A stretch of 64,000 nt of DNA from Aphelocoma coerulescens. Taxonomy: Eukaryota > Chordata > Aves > Passeriformes > Corvidae. This document shows positions 11,625-23,624 of the stretch, piece by piece; positions within the stretch are counted from its first letter, which is position 1; the number at the start of each line of letters is the position of its first letter. Location of the stretch: assembly GCF_041296385.1 (NCBI RefSeq), contig NC_091022.1, forward strand, positions 23,207,967 to 23,271,966. The letters run 5' to 3'. Under the pieces are notes generated by a model, which made no database searches, was not told the DNA's origin, and worked only from the letters and a program-made list of their open reading frames with translations. The position numbers were made by a program, and so were the translations under genes.

Positions 11625-13840
11625 TGACTTCCTGACAAGAAGATCTTCTTCCGGAGATGAGGAGCTGCACGTGTGAGGGGCACACACGTATGTGTTTGGG
11701 TGCAGATGTGCCACTCCATTAGCCCTTCCCTTAATGTCCTGCCTGTATTTCAAAGTGAACACAAATGAAGGGTGGCGGCGATTTTCTGATTTGTGAAATA
11801 TTCCCCAAAACTTCCATTTGTATTTCAGAGTGAAAGGGGGTCTGGTGAACTTGAGCAAAGTATTGTTTTGGGAATAGGAAATGCCTAGCGTGGGGAGGGT
11901 TCTCCGGAGCAGCACTTCATGTAGACAAGCCTTTATGCTTAAATTCACCCCCACCCACCATCATGCACAGATCATCTCCAAAACTCTGGGCAGGGAGACG
12001 GGCTGGGGTGTACAACCCCTCTTCTGCTCTCCCTGGAGCTTCTGCTTCACCATGTGGTGCCATTCAGGACATACAGTGCAGAAAGGCTTCCCCCCACCCA
12101 GGGGTACAAACAAACCCAAAACTGGGTTGTAGGCAAGAACTGAGGTAGGTGTGAGCAGTGAGAGATAAGGAGGCACTTGGAAGATGGACACTATGACAGT
12201 GCCACCACGGGCATTGCTCTGGACAATCTATTTGTCTCCAGAAAATGTAGCAACAGGAAGGTTTTGGTAGTTCTCTCTTCTCCTCCTGTGCCTGCAGCAA
12301 CCGAAATCTTGGTCCAGACTCATCTGCTCTTGGACCTTTCCTTGCACAGATGCAGCATTGGGCACTGAGATTTGAGCCCCTCAACCAGTTTAGGAGATGA
12401 ACTCAGGTCAGGGTCTCTCTGTGAGATCCTCCTTTCCCCTCCATATGCACATGAGGGGTTCCTTATCACGAGCTGTGATCCAGGGCTCCTGGTTTCAAGC
12501 AAGAGGCTTCCCAGGGCAAAACCAGGCAGTGTTTTGCACCAGGTCTATGTGAGAAAAGGCTGCATCATCAGCTTGCTGGTGGTTGCTCACTCATTAAGCC
12601 TAAGTGGATGTAGCCCACAGCAGGTGCAAAGAGGGATCCATCACTGCAGAGCAGTGGCCCTGCCACTGGGGATGAGGTGAGCCTCTGTTCACTGCCCTGA
12701 TAAAGGAGACTGCAGGAGCACAAGATGAGCTGCTTCATTTCACATCCACAGGGCTCTCATGTCCCCTCTGCATCCACCAAGACCAGGCATGGACATGGAA
12801 AGGGTGACGGGGCAGAAGGTGGCACACAGGCTCCTAGGCGAGGGTTTTCAGTCACCCATGAAACCACTCTTGTGACTCCCAGCATCTCCAAACTTGTGGC
12901 CAGTGCTGACAGCAAGCCAGAGGTTTAATGAAAAGCTTTCATGTGTTGGGATTCTTTAGAGGGAACCCATCAAACAGCAAATAAGAACCTGGATGTTGCC
13001 AACTGAGTCCTGCCGAAAGGAGCTCCTGCAGGTGAGGCAGCCTGGGATGGCAGGAGACCCCAATGCTGGAGGGCAGGCAGGGGAGGTCCTGTCACTCTCC
13101 AGCAGACCAAGGCCAGTGCATAGCATCAAAGATGGGAATGAGTGTGGGAAGAGTGCAAGGAGGGGGTTGGCAGTGAGCACCCCTCCTCCAGCTCCCCCAG
13201 GTTAGTCTGTTCACAAAGCCTTCAACCCATCATGTTTGGCCGGGCTCAGCAGTTCAGACTCCTGGAGCAACACTCAGTTCTGTCACCCAGAAGAGGAGCT
13301 AAGCTCCTGCCAGCCTTGCCCTCCCAGCCCATGGGAGCCCATCAGGAAGAGAGGGATGGATGAGTGACAGCAAGAAAAAAAAGTGACTGCAGTGTGAGGT
13401 GTGGAGAGCAGAGCATCCAGGCATGGCTGCGTGAGCTATGCAGCTCCTCTAATGCTTTCATGGTGGAGTACGGTTGTTCCCAGCCAGCTTCACATGGAAT
13501 GTGCTGCACCCTCACTGCTGAGCTTGCAACCAACATGTTCCTGGGTGGTGGTTTGCCACCAGCCAGCACCGATGGAGGCTGTAGGCACCTGGATCACCAT
13601 GGAACTGTGCTGGACAAGCATCAGCCCATGCAAGACCACATCTCCTTATTGCTTCCCAGATGGGCAGGGGGCCACAGAGCTGCCGTGTGTGCAAGCACAC
13701 GGGGAGTGCAGGGGGTTGGGCATCTTTCCAGGGACCACATGGGCAGCCTGGGAACTGTGGAGGCCAAGGAAGGTGAGGCTTGAACTGTCCACCCCAGAGA
13801 TGGCCACTGCCTGGCCCTGGGCAGGATGGACCACACTGTA
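11625..13840. other. Filler sequence, no gene seen
   Basis: Ordinary noncoding texture. Overlapping open frames near 13364-13977 on both strands are GC-driven and show no domain. Confidence 0.5.
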
Positions 13841-14030
13841 AACAGGACAAGGCTTGTAAACAGGGCTCCAGCTGGGATAAATTTAGCCCTTTGGGGTTGC
13901 AGCCCTGGCGCGGCAGGACACGGTGTCAGGGTATTGTCGAGAGGAGAGAGGGAGAAAGAAGCTGAATAAACAAACACAGCTTGTCCTTTTTTTTCCTTTT
14001 TTTTTTTGTCCCAGCGTTGTTGTTTCAGCC
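13840..14030. promoter_or_regulatory. Candidate block with purine and pyrimidine tracts
   Basis: TAAACAGGACAAGG / TGTAAACAGGG forkhead-like words (13850-13865) and GGATAAATTTAG precede CpG-containing sequence, a polypurine tract (13940-13960) and AATAAACAAACACAG. A 24-nt pyrimidine tract follows at 13984-14007. It may instead be the upstream part of a 3' splice site (see the exon candidate). Confidence 0.33.
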
Positions 14031-14240
14031 GGACAATTGCCCTGCAGATTGAGGGAACAGGCTGGAGTTCAAGTGAATTTGGCTTCCAGTGCCTCCCTTT
14101 TCACATTGTGTTTTCACATGAGAATGTATCCTGGCATATATGGGGAGAGTGTCCATAACTGTGTGTGTGGGCAACTCCATGGATGCTCTGCACACACCTT
14201 TGGGCTGGCCCTCAGGGATAGAGGCTGCTTTGCCTCCCAG
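14015..14240 (+). other. Exon-like interval (unproven)
   Basis: On the plus strand a 24-nt pyrimidine tract (13984-14007) is followed by an AG at 14013-14014, and CAG|GTGAGG forms a strong 5' splice-site match at 14241. The 226 bp between are open in one frame, but the peptide shows no known domain and the length is not a multiple of three. If real it could equally be a noncoding RNA exon. A chance pairing is the default. Confidence 0.2.
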
Positions 14241-14249
14241 GTGAGGCTG

Positions 14250-15600
14250 AGCAAGTTGGCATCATCTCTCATGCAGGACTTGGCTTTCTTCTTATGCACC
14301 AGACTAACACTCATGGGTGTCCAGGAGCACATGTGCAAGGTATGTGCTTCCGTGGGTAGAGCAGCTCTGGAGGTGTCCCTCCACAGCAGAAGGACACTGT
14401 AGAGTTGAAAGTCTTTGCAGAAATCTAGAAACAGAGATCAGGACTCGAGTTCCTTTCCTCTTTTTCTGTCATAGGTTTTGGACAAGTCATATCTCCTTGA
14501 CAAAATCTGTGATCTCAGGAGCAAAGGGCATGGATCTTCTCTTTCAGTCCTGCTGTGTGAGGACCTATGTCTTTTTCTAAAGGCTGTGTTTAGAGGCAGC
14601 CTAACTTTCACATCCTAATTTTATTTTTCTCACATCTTTCTCTGACACACATATACACACGCATGCTTCTATTGGAAAAACGATTTTAATACCCATGGTA
14701 CATTGTCCTGGTGTGATATAAAATCCAATGACATGTGGCATTTGGAAAAGGTCACTTCCCCCATCAGGATTCATTATCCTACCTCAGCCTGGGAAGCCAT
14801 GGGGTTGCCCCCTCCTCTGCGGACCCCTTGCCCCCTCCCCAGCTACAGGAGGTGAGCAGGGAGAGGGGATGAGGAATTGGGTGGCCATGCCATGGGCCTC
14901 GGCAATGTCAGGCAGCTTCTGCAGCGAGGGCTCTTGTTTCTCATTTGATGTCCCTGCCCTTCTTGGTGCCTTAATTTTCCTCCTGCAACGGAGCAAGAGG
15001 AGTTACAGGGATGTGCTGCTGGGAAAGCTCTGTGGGGTGCACAGGGCTGGGTTTGGCTTTTGCTTGCCTCCCCCTGCTCACTGCTCCCTGTCTGTTCCTT
15101 TCGAGTCAGTGCCAGCACCTGTGGTGCCCTCACTCTGCATGGTTTCAGAAGAGAAAAGCTCCTCTTCCCTGTTTTACTTGTTGAAATTTTTGGCTAGGTT
15201 GACTGGGAAGTGCCTGTCTGTGTTGGTGCTCACTGCCACCTAGACAGAACTGAGAAGAGAAAGTGGAGAGGACATGGAAAGCCCAGCTCCTCACCAGCTT
15301 CCCCACCAACCATGGGGATGCTCGCAGCAGAGCAGGAGAGACAAGCTGTCCTGGGATTCTTGCATGTTTTTGCCTTTCCTTGGATTCATTTCTGCTCAGT
15401 TTTTCCCAGGACCATCTTTGTCCACCTATGTCCAAGTATATCCACCTCCTCAAGCTGCTTCCAGCCCAACTTGGAGCTATTCCCTGGAGGTCAGAAGGGT
15501 GGAGGTCAGACTTGCTGTGGAGGCTGTCTAGGGGTTCTCGGGGATGCAGTCCCTTGCAGAGCAGAGCATGAGCTGTTCCATGGGAAGGGAACTGAAAGCA
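14250..15600. other. Filler sequence, no gene seen
   Basis: No supportable gene. The 171-codon plus frame at 14728-15243 and the 158-codon minus frame at 15145-15621 overlap opposite-strand frames and show no domain. Confidence 0.5.
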
Positions 15601-15614
15601 AGGACTTTTCCACT

Positions 15615-15690
15615 TGTCCACTAACTACCTTGGGGCACCTTGGCCAAGTTGTAACCCTGTTCCCCACCTAAAAGGGAGGGGAGAGGTGAG
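15615..15690 (+). mobile_element. MIR-type SINE remnant
   Basis: The order of words matches the MIR core and 3' region on the plus strand: an ACCTTGG.CAAGTT segment at about 15638-15651, then GTTCCCCACCTAAAAGGGA at 15659-15677. The copy is old and partial, with no visible 5' tRNA-like part or target-site duplication. Confidence 0.5.
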
Positions 15691-15869
15691 GGTGGGTGCA
15701 CTGAGCATGCAATGGCCTCCAGGCTTAATGGGAAGGGCAGGAGGTGGGAAAGGGGAGCAGGTTTTACTGGGGGGAGAAGGATTATTTTTGCAGTGGGGAG
15801 TGGGGTTTAATGCTTGATGAAGATGACTTCTCAGAGTGCTGAGGGTGATGGTGACTGGAGCCCCTTTCT

Positions 15870-16250
15870 ACCACATAAACACCAATGAGTTATGGGTACC
15901 CCAGCCTCTAATTACACAGTCAGCCCCAAATAGGCTGTGTCTAATGAGGCTGACAGACTAATATCTCAAGAGCCCTTAATGTGTTATCATCTCTTGCTGT
16001 ATGACCTCATATTTATAACTGCTCTGGTGGGAGGTTGAGAAATGTCCTTCTCTTCCCCCAGCCCCCTCCCCAACTTCCCCCCCGCCAAAGCAGCAGCTCT
16101 TCAGCCTCATCTGTTAGGATCAGGAGGAGAGAGGCGACTTCTCTCCATCCATCATCAGAGGAGTTTGCACTATTAGATGATTAAAGATATTTTTTATAAT
16201 ATTTGGAAGAGGCTTTGAAATGTCTCTCAAACAGTGTGATTAATGCCTGC
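15870..16250. promoter_or_regulatory. Strong candidate regulatory block (16.0 kb)
   Basis: The left core (15900-16025) carries CTAATTACACAG, CTAATGAGG, ACTAATATC, CCTTAATGTG and a TGACCTCATATTTAT segment. The right core (16155-16225) carries ATTAGATGATTAAAG and an ATATTTTTTATAATATTTGG run. The middle is C-rich. Dense, varied homeodomain-type cores suggest an enhancer. Confidence 0.48.
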
Positions 16251-16929
16251 TTAACCCTTGCCTGGTCGGGATGGCGTGGTGGGGAGGCAGGTGCATCCCA
16301 GGGCAGGACTCCCTGGGCATCTCAGCGGTCACCCAGCCGTTGGGCACCCCAGGCCCTGACAAGGTGTGATTCATGAGCGTGGGGCACCTGCAGGAAGCTC
16401 CAGCCTCCAGGCAGTTCCTAATGCACCCGGGGACATTGTGGTTTCTGAGGCTGCAACGGTTGGGGCAGGAGGAAGCACTGTCTGCCCCCTCCCCAGCACT
16501 TAGACAAAGAGGCCCCAGGGCTGTGCCAGTCCAGGTTTGCAAGCTGAACCATTCCACACTGAAGCTGTGGGTTTCAAGGAAGGGCAAGGAGGGGGATTGA
16601 ACAACCCTTGCTCATTCCCAGCTGGCCTGAGCTGGTAGAGTGCTTGCTTTCCTCATTTCCCTTTCTTTTTACTTTGTTGCTCCAGATGAAGTCTCTCCCA
16701 AAAAATTGTTGGCGTCTTAGATGCTCCAGTAGGATCCACCTTTAAGGTGTTGCGACCTTGCTCTGAGTTTGCCCTGAAGACCCATGGGGCTGGTGGACAC
16801 ATTCACACTAAAATTGGTGTCAGCATTGTCTCATATCTGCCAAAGGCAAAATTACTCGTGTTTCCTGATGTTGGTTCCCATGGGGGAGTGGAGATTTGGC
16901 TTCAGATGGGGGAAGTATGCCCGCCTCCT

Positions 16930-17335
16930 TTGATCACAGGCACAATGTTTCATAATCTCAATTTCTTGTCAATTGATTGCCAGATAGAAGCGACAACCAA
17001 AGAGGGCCCCAGGCGTCTGCAACTGCCACTCATCGTATGATTTTAACTCTCCCCCTCTGTAAGTTTGCATTATTTTCTTCTTCTTCTTGTTGTTATCTAA
17101 AGAAATCTCCCCTCCCTCCCCCTCCAAAAAGTCTCCTAGAAATTCCAACACCCTTGTTGATTTGGTATTCGATGTATAAATAGCTAAGAAGGGTTAATGC
17201 ATGATTAATAGGTGTTTTATTAAAATGGTTAATCTGTCATTACAGAGTCAAAAGGATCAATAGATTTCTTATAATCATGGCTTAAAATCATCTTTAGCAT
17301 CAATACTTATGGGCTTAAAACCCTGGACAGGGCCT
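16930..17335. promoter_or_regulatory. Strong candidate regulatory block (17.1 kb)
   Basis: AT-rich for about 400 bp, with a pyrimidine-rich middle. Right part: GGTTAATGCATGATTAATAG (near-palindromic arms at 17194-17208), TTATTAAAATGGTTAATCTG, CATTACAG and GGATCAATAG. The left part has CAATTTCTTGTCAATTGATTG. Likely POU/homeodomain-type regulatory DNA; function inferred. Confidence 0.5.
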
Positions 17336-19915
17336 TTAGAGGACCTGGGGGTCTCCTGTTAACTCCTTCCAACTCCTTTGTCACCTGAAATGTGACTGTT
17401 CAGATGGAGGAAAGCCAACACAGGGCTGCATATTCTGTTGTGGTTACCATCCACCTTATTACTGATGGGTATTAAAATTTCCACACCTGAGTGACAGAAA
17501 AGGGAAATGGAAAGAGGGAGAAACTGGGGATGCAGCTGGATAAATGCTCTTTATTATAACAGTCAGCAGCACCTGACTGGAGCGAGGCTGGGGCATGGCC
17601 TGGCTGTCTCTGATCCATTAGGTGCCTCTGCAAAGCAGCAAACACTGTCCAAGCATCGCCCATCACAGCCTGGCTCCTTCTCTAAGGAGCACTGCCTCTA
17701 CCCCAGGGTGAGGTGGGGGGATTCCAGCCTTGCACAGAGGTGAAGCTGTGCACCTGCTGTGAGGCAGTGTGGCAGTGGCCAGGGAGGACTTGCCCAATGC
17801 CACCCAAGTCACCTCAGCCCCAGGGGCTGCTTTTCTGGCAGCTGGATGATGGTGGATCTGGTTGACCCAACCCTTTGGGATGCCTGTTCCAAGCTGCTGT
17901 TTGGTAACTCCAGTGACACCGTGACAAATCCCAGAGACGCTGAGCTGCCGACCCCCAGCGTGAGGTCTCTGCAGGAGGAGGTGCTGTTTAGACAGGCTGA
18001 CATGCGAGCATCTGAGCCAGCCCAGGCAGGGGGAGTGCAGCCCCCCTCTGCCCCCTCACTGCCCAACACAGCATCCTCTCCTCCAGCAGAGGAGAGATCC
18101 AGAGGTCATGCAGGGGGTCTGTGGTGCAGCCTGGACAGCAGTGCAGAGTGCTGCAAGAGCAACTGGCACTGGCAAGTGTTTCCTGAGTGATTTTGGGAGC
18201 CTTGGCTGTGGATGTTGGCTACACCACTCATACAATGGAGACCTAGAGTTGCTGCCTAGTGAGCAGAGCAGATATGGATGTGCTGGGACCAATCCTGGTG
18301 GCCTGAAACCCTCCTTGTGTCTCCATTTCTCCGTCCCAGGTGTATTTGTGCCACGATTGTGCAGCCCCTGGCAGTACAAGCCAGCCCAAGGTTGGAGACT
18401 CTCACTCAGAGGCTGCTGGGAGCTGGTGCTCTCTGATGATTTGGCCATGCAGAGTTACTCTGCTGCAGCCCCCCCCCCTCACTTCCTTGCCCTGCATAAG
18501 GGCTCAGCCCCACTCCCCACCAGCTCTGCTCCCTGCCCAGCCCCACAGCCCAGGCCAGCCAGCTGGGTTCAAACCAGTCAAGATGAGATAAAGGCAAATT
18601 CACCCCGTTACTTTCCCTTTGTCTTCCCTGCCTGTCCGGCACTCAGGCTGGCTTGAACAACTCCTGCTTCTTAAGAAATCCCAAGTCTGCCCCATCCAGC
18701 TGGCAGGTGTGTGCCTGGCACAGGGATCTCAGCGTGCCTGGAGGATAGAAATGCCTCCACCTCCCACCCCCACCAGTGCTCTGCATGGAGTTGGGTGGAG
18801 ATTTTCCAGACTCTGAGTCCAACCCTCTCCATCCCTGTCTCATTGCTTATTTCTGGGCTATTATGTTCGACAGGGAGAATTTGTTTCTGTCCCGAGCAGA
18901 TCCCCGGACAGTTTCAAACCTCTGCGGATTTATCATCTTGAGCTTTTGTTTGTGGGTCTCCAGGACCCTCTGCCCCACAGCCAAGACCATATGTTTCTCT
19001 GTCTCCTCCATAGAGCCTGCTGGCCCCCAGGAGCACTGACCCTTCTCTTCCCCAATGGATGTCCAGGCATGCAGCTTCCCCACACCCTGGTCACACACAT
19101 GCATGCAAAGGCTTCTGCTGGGGGCAGGATGCTGCAGTCACAGAAGAAGGGGACATGTCCATCCTATTGACCAGGAACGTGATGGCTGTGGCTCTTTCTG
19201 GCTTTGCTTTCCAGGGCTGCCAAGGGAGGTGGCCCAGGGCAGAGCACACTGGGGTCCCAGCACAGGAATCCCTTTAGATCATGTTCAGCCCACCCTTGGA
19301 CTGATGTGCAAAGCCTGGGCTTCTCCCCTTGCAGCCCCCAAATTGCATCCCTGCTTGCCTCTCTGCTCCACAGCAGCTAAGCAGCTGGGAGAGCTGGGCA
19401 CAAGCAAGGTGTGACCCCCCTCGCTTGTCCCAGGGGTCAGCAGGGACATTCCCTTGTGCCTAGTACAGCTGAAACAGCAGCAGCTGCCTCTTCCAAGTGA
19501 CAACACGGTGACAGTGGGAGCACCTCTTCATCTAAGCAGATGTTCAACTGCCCCATGACCAGGGTGGGGAGCGTTTGGGGTCGCTCCCAACAAGTTCAGG
19601 TCTATTAGGACAGAGCTATTGACTGGCATAGTTAGCAACTGGGGCTGTGTTTCCAAATCACCACCACTGCTGTGTTAGATGGGACCCCACTTGTCACCAG
19701 CCCCCCTGCTCACTCTCATCCTGTCCCGAGGCCACTGTGTCAGTGACAGAGAGCTGCTCTGGAGGGCAGTGGAGTGTGACAGAGAAGGAAAAGGGTGCAG
19801 GGCTGATCTAACCAAAGCACCGCCCCTGCAGCCCCATCCCCTCCCTGGCTGCCCACATTCCTCTGCAGCAGCGCCAGGAAGGGGGGGACCAACCTTTGGC
19901 ATGTTTATTGACACT
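17335..19915. other. Filler sequence, no gene seen
   Basis: CA/TG-rich noncoding DNA with C-runs (for example 18470-18478). Open frames of 140-180 codons at 17759-18190 and 18108-18656 occur on both strands and carry no domain. Confidence 0.5.
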
Positions 19916-19919
19916 CCCT

Positions 19920-20215
19920 GAGTTCATACTGTGACTCTACAATCTTTCCGTGAGATTATTAAGAATTAATTGATCACTTTTATATTCCCCCCGATACCCG
20001 GTGCTGCTTTGCGACAGGCGGCAGGAGGAGGGAAGGGAGGCGGGAGGAGGGTGGGGTGTGTGTAAAAAACACACTGATAAATGTTAATTACTCTTTTACA
20101 GCCCTTGTCAAATTCCAGAGCAAGTCGTAAATTCATTAAACTCTAACGGATTAAGCACATGCAGCTTATTTAGTCGCCATAAACAAGATCATTTGGATGT
20201 TGATTTTCCCCTTTT
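19920..20215. promoter_or_regulatory. Strong candidate regulatory block (20.0 kb)
   Basis: Two AT-rich cores flank a G-rich middle. The left core has GAGATTATTAAGAATTAATT followed by GATCAC (palindrome AATTAATT at 19974-19981). The right core has AATGTTAATTACTC, AATTCATTAAAC, TAACGGATTAAG and CTTATTTAGTCGCC. Retained CpGs occur in both. Enhancer role inferred. Confidence 0.5.
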
Positions 20216-20219
20216 TATT

Positions 20220-20955
20220 GCTGCAGCAGAAAAGGGGAAGAAAATCAGATGAGGGAAGCATTTGGTGGTTACAAGGGAGTCAGAAAAGTTTGGATTTATT
20301 TCATATCTTGTTTCCTTGCTCTGTGGCAGCTCTTTGTAGTGTATCAGCCCTTGGGTTGTGCCGGGGCAGCGTCTTGCTGGGGAGTCTGGCCATCCCAGGA
20401 ACCAAGCAGCATGGACAGCCCTGGGATGGAAGGTGTCCATGTCCTCTCCATGCTCCAGCAATGCCTTCTTAGTGCTGAGGCTGTTAAAGACCCAAGCAAA
20501 ACCTGGATGAGCAGAGATGGGATGCTTGTAGACCTTTCAGTGATGTTTTTGGTTGTGATGGCTGCTCTGCTCTGTCATGCTGGGAGGTCTCCAAGGGTAT
20601 CTTGTCTCCAGCAAGGTTCATCCTGGCCTCTGGGATGCAGGAGTCTGCCTTCAGCCACTCTGCAAGGGATTGTGCAGGTCGAGTTAGCATAGAAGCAGCT
20701 CTGCTCATTCTGGGATGTTTCAGCTCATTTAATGCTATCCCCAAAGTGCTGACTGTGCCCAAGTGAGTGAGATGACCCCTATCAAACCCAGCCAAGAGAG
20801 AGAGGAGAGAGGGAAGGGAAGCCCTGCTGTTGGGCAGGGACATGGTGCCTTTGACTGCTCCGAACATGGGAACGTGGCCCGAGGTCTGCCAACCCACCCA
20901 GTGAGCTCACCATCCTCTACTTGCCTGTGTTAATAATCCAGGCTGACCTCCTGAG
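20220..20955. other. Filler sequence, no gene seen
   Basis: No recognised gene or repeat. The plus frame at 20249-20692 is matched by opposite-strand frames. Confidence 0.5.
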
Positions 20956-20984
20956 CTGTGGGAGTGGTGGAAGGAGAATGAGAG

Positions 20985-21065
20985 GAGGGTCATGGAGATT
21001 AATTAATACTCAGGACTCTAATTATGAGTTTCTTCAACATTGGATTTCTAATGAGGAACAGGCGC
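20985..21065. promoter_or_regulatory. Small homeodomain-type block
   Basis: ATTAATTAAT, a perfect 10-bp palindrome at 20998-21007, is followed within 20 bp by CTAATTATGAG and later TTCTAATGAGG. Three TAAT-type sites in 60 bp stand out from GC-rich flanks. Confidence 0.42.
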
Positions 21066-21069
21066 TGAG

Positions 21070-22065
21070 GCAGCCCTGAGTCCTGCTGCCCCCCAGCTGG
21101 CCTTGCTGAAACACCTTCTGCCACCTTGCAGGAGTGGTTTTACTGGAAAGGGACAGCAATTAGCCCCTGGGCACCAGCATCTCCCACTGCAGCTCCGGGG
21201 CTCCAGGCTGTGTGTCCAAAAAGTTGCCACACTGCTGCATAACTCTGTCCATGCCTTGGGCTGAGTGTTGGAGACCTGCTGCTGTCCTTAACACGCCCAG
21301 CTCCTTGCCTTGGTCCACGGGGACAAGAGCAGGAGGTGGCCTGGGGGACCAGAGGTCCTTGGTGGGTGTCACAGCCAGGCTCTGTGCAGTGGAGGGTGCC
21401 CTGCAGGTCTGGTGCTGGCAGGAGCAGTGGCACGGCTGGTTCTGTGGTGCTGGTCACCCATCTCCAGCAGTGCTGGCCCTGGGACATGGCTCTGCTTCTC
21501 CAGCATCTCCCAGCCTCCGGCAAGGCTGTGCTCACCAGGAGCTGCAGGCAGCCGTGCACTGCAGGCAGCAGAGGGAACTCTAAACACCTCACTGGAGCTT
21601 GCTGCCTGGCTGCTGCCAGAAAAATTTCTGGCTTTTGCTTCAGAGTCCTTGGCAGCTCTTCACCTAAAGGAGGTGACCTGGGCACTGGAGGGATGGCTGA
21701 CTTCCTGCCACCCCATCTTAACCCATCTCTGAAACAGGTACACACCCAAAAGGCTGAGCTGTGAGAATATGTCTAACTGCCCCAGCCCTGCTCCCCTCTC
21801 CATTTGCTTCTTGAGGGGCAGAGGGAAGGAGAGGAGCTGCCAAAGGGCTCAAATAGGACAGCAAGAAGCTGCCAACCTTCAGAGCCCCATTCCCAGCAAG
21901 CATTTGCCTCCCTCAGCCTTCACAGCAAGTACAATGTGCACAGATAAGTGCCAACAGAAGCATCCCTGCCTGTCAGATCCCTCCATGCTTTCCTGCTGTG
22001 TGGAGGTGCCCTCCAGAGATATCCCTGGGGTTCTGAGCGCAGGCGGGGCATCCAGGGGTTAACGG
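21070..22065. other. Filler sequence, no gene seen
   Basis: GC-rich DNA. The 201-codon minus frame at 21140-21745 overlaps 120-140-codon plus frames in two other registers, the pattern of compositional openness and not of a gene. Confidence 0.5.
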
Positions 22066-22067
22066 AA

Positions 22068-22380
22068 GGAGCATGTCCCATGCTAAGCAGTAGCTAACAG
22101 CCACCAGCTAATAACTTTATGGCTTCAAAGCAGGGCATTTATCATGCTGAAGTTTGTTTATGCACTAGTTACATGGCACATTATGCCAGCACTGTGTTTG
22201 GCTGATAAATTCTCCATGACAAGCGAGGCTACCAATGGGGACTCACCAAGTCCAAAAGACCAGTAGCTTTTTCCTGAACTCTGCTTTCCGAGATAAGGGT
22301 GTTTTTTCCCTCTTTTGTTTTGCAAGGAGGAAAGAAAAAAATTAGACAACCTGTAAACTTGGAAAAAAAAAAGGAGACTT
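22068..22380. promoter_or_regulatory. Candidate regulatory block (22.1 kb)
   Basis: GCTAATAACTTTATGG, TTTATCATGCTG, GTTTGTTTATGCACTAG and CTGATAAATTC words lie in a 180-bp island. An A/T-run segment with oligo-A follows at 22310-22375. The first half looks like a compact enhancer core; the second half is low-information. Confidence 0.42.
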
Positions 22381-22639
22381 GTATTGGGTAAGTTGCCCAG
22401 TGCCATGGTGCCCCAGTGGGGGCAGAGGAGAAGGTCCTGGTCCTGGGGAGGACCAGGTGAGCTGTGTTGGCAAGTGATGCTTATGGGCCCGTGGGATCGT
22501 TGGGCATCTACTGAGTGGGCACTGAAAGGCTCTGGGTGTCTCCAGGAACAGCCTAGCTCAGTCCTGTCTGCATTCATGGAGGGTATTATATTGTGCAGAA
22601 GTGTTAGAAGGCACTCTGGCAGCCCTCTGGTTCTGCACA

Positions 22640-22875
22640 GCGTTTCTAAAATGAGCCATAATCGTAGCATTTGTCGCTATTTTGAGGTTGTGCATGTGCA
22701 TGATTTGTTACAGCTTCGACACAGCTGCTGTGTTCCCCTGTACGTCTTGCTCTGAGTTCAACTGCTTTAATCCCACTAATAATAATGACCTTCACATTTC
22801 TGGCTTGCTCTATCACAGGAGCCAAACCCACTTCGCAAACATTAACAAGCTCGGCCTCCCAGCTCCCTGCAAACA
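22640..22875. promoter_or_regulatory. Candidate regulatory block (22.7 kb)
   Basis: CCATAATCG, TGCATGTGCATG (22691-22702), CTTTAATCCCACTAATAATAATG, and GCAAACATTAAC with a second GCAAACATGATC downstream. Several CpGs are retained. The repeated GCAAACAT word and clustered TAAT cores support a regulatory reading. Confidence 0.45.
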
Positions 22876-22904
22876 TGATCGGTCAGGATTATTTTTCCTG
22901 CTGC

Positions 22905-22965
22905 AGTGGTGGGGAAACTGAGGCATAAAGCAAGGAGCGTGCTGACCTGAGCCCACTCAGAGGGG
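22905..22965 (-). mobile_element. MIR-type SINE remnant
   Basis: GGGGAAACTGAGGCATAAAG at 22911-22930 is the reverse of the conserved MIR segment reading TGCCTCAGTTTCC, and the following sequence is loosely compatible. Partial and old. Confidence 0.45.
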
Positions 22966-22969
22966 CACC

Positions 22970-23420
22970 CTTTGCTTTAGCCAGTAGACGTCACCCTGCT
23001 CCAATTTTGACCAGCACAGAGTTTTGTAGGTCTCACCTCTGGAGCAAGGCCTGGGGCTGGTAGGATGCAGTGGGATGGATCCTGAGGCCAGGACCTACGT
23101 CTGAAGTGCCACTGAGGGTTTGTGAGGCAGCAGCTGTTCCTCCTGCTGGGGAGTGGGACACACTTTAGGGATTGTGGTGTGCCAGCTCATCCTGGCCTCT
23201 TCCTGTGGAGCCATGCCCACAGTGCTTGCCTCCCTGCCCTGCTGCAACAAGCAGAAAGCCCCCACCGTGGTCCAGCGTCCAATGCCCAGGCAGTGGATAT
23301 GTGGGTGCCCGGCTCCCTGGATGAAACATGCTCCGATGTGCATCCACAGGGGCTGCCCAGGGAGGGCATCTTGGTGCATTTACCTGTGTGCACACACAGG
23401 TGTGCATAAGCACAGATTGC
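22970..23420. other. Filler sequence, no gene seen
   Basis: No gene or repeat recognised. Open frames are short and overlapping. Confidence 0.5.
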
Positions 23421-23427
23421 TGAGTGC

Positions 23428-23610
23428 ACTGGCTGCATCTCCAGCTCCAGTGCTGTGTTAGGTTCCATCCATGGCTGCCCATCCACATGGGTGTCCCCGG
23501 ACATGTAGCCATCCCAGCCTGTGCATCTCTGGCTGCATCCCTGTTGCATCCCCGGCTGTGTACCTGTGCTGGCGTGCGCGGCCGTGGATCTGCATCCCCG
23601 GCTGCGTGCA
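23428..23610. repeat. Degenerate GCATCCCCGGCTG repeats
   Basis: The word GGCTGCATCYCY and its variants recur several times; two good copies of GCATCCCCGGCTG are at 23547-23559 and 23592-23604. Intervening units vary in length, so this is a decayed minisatellite and not a clean tandem array. CpG content is locally raised. Confidence 0.5.
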
Positions 23611-23624
23611 GTGGTCCCTGCAGG

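Noticed and set aside
14455..14520. Possible MIR fragment (TTTTGGACAAGTCATATCTCC)
   Set aside because: A single short match to the 'GGACAAGTCA' part with nothing supporting on either side.
15903..15952. Imperfect hairpin with AGCCTC...CACAG arms in the 16.0-kb block
   Set aside because: The six central stem positions nearly all mismatch; too weak for a structured RNA or microRNA precursor.
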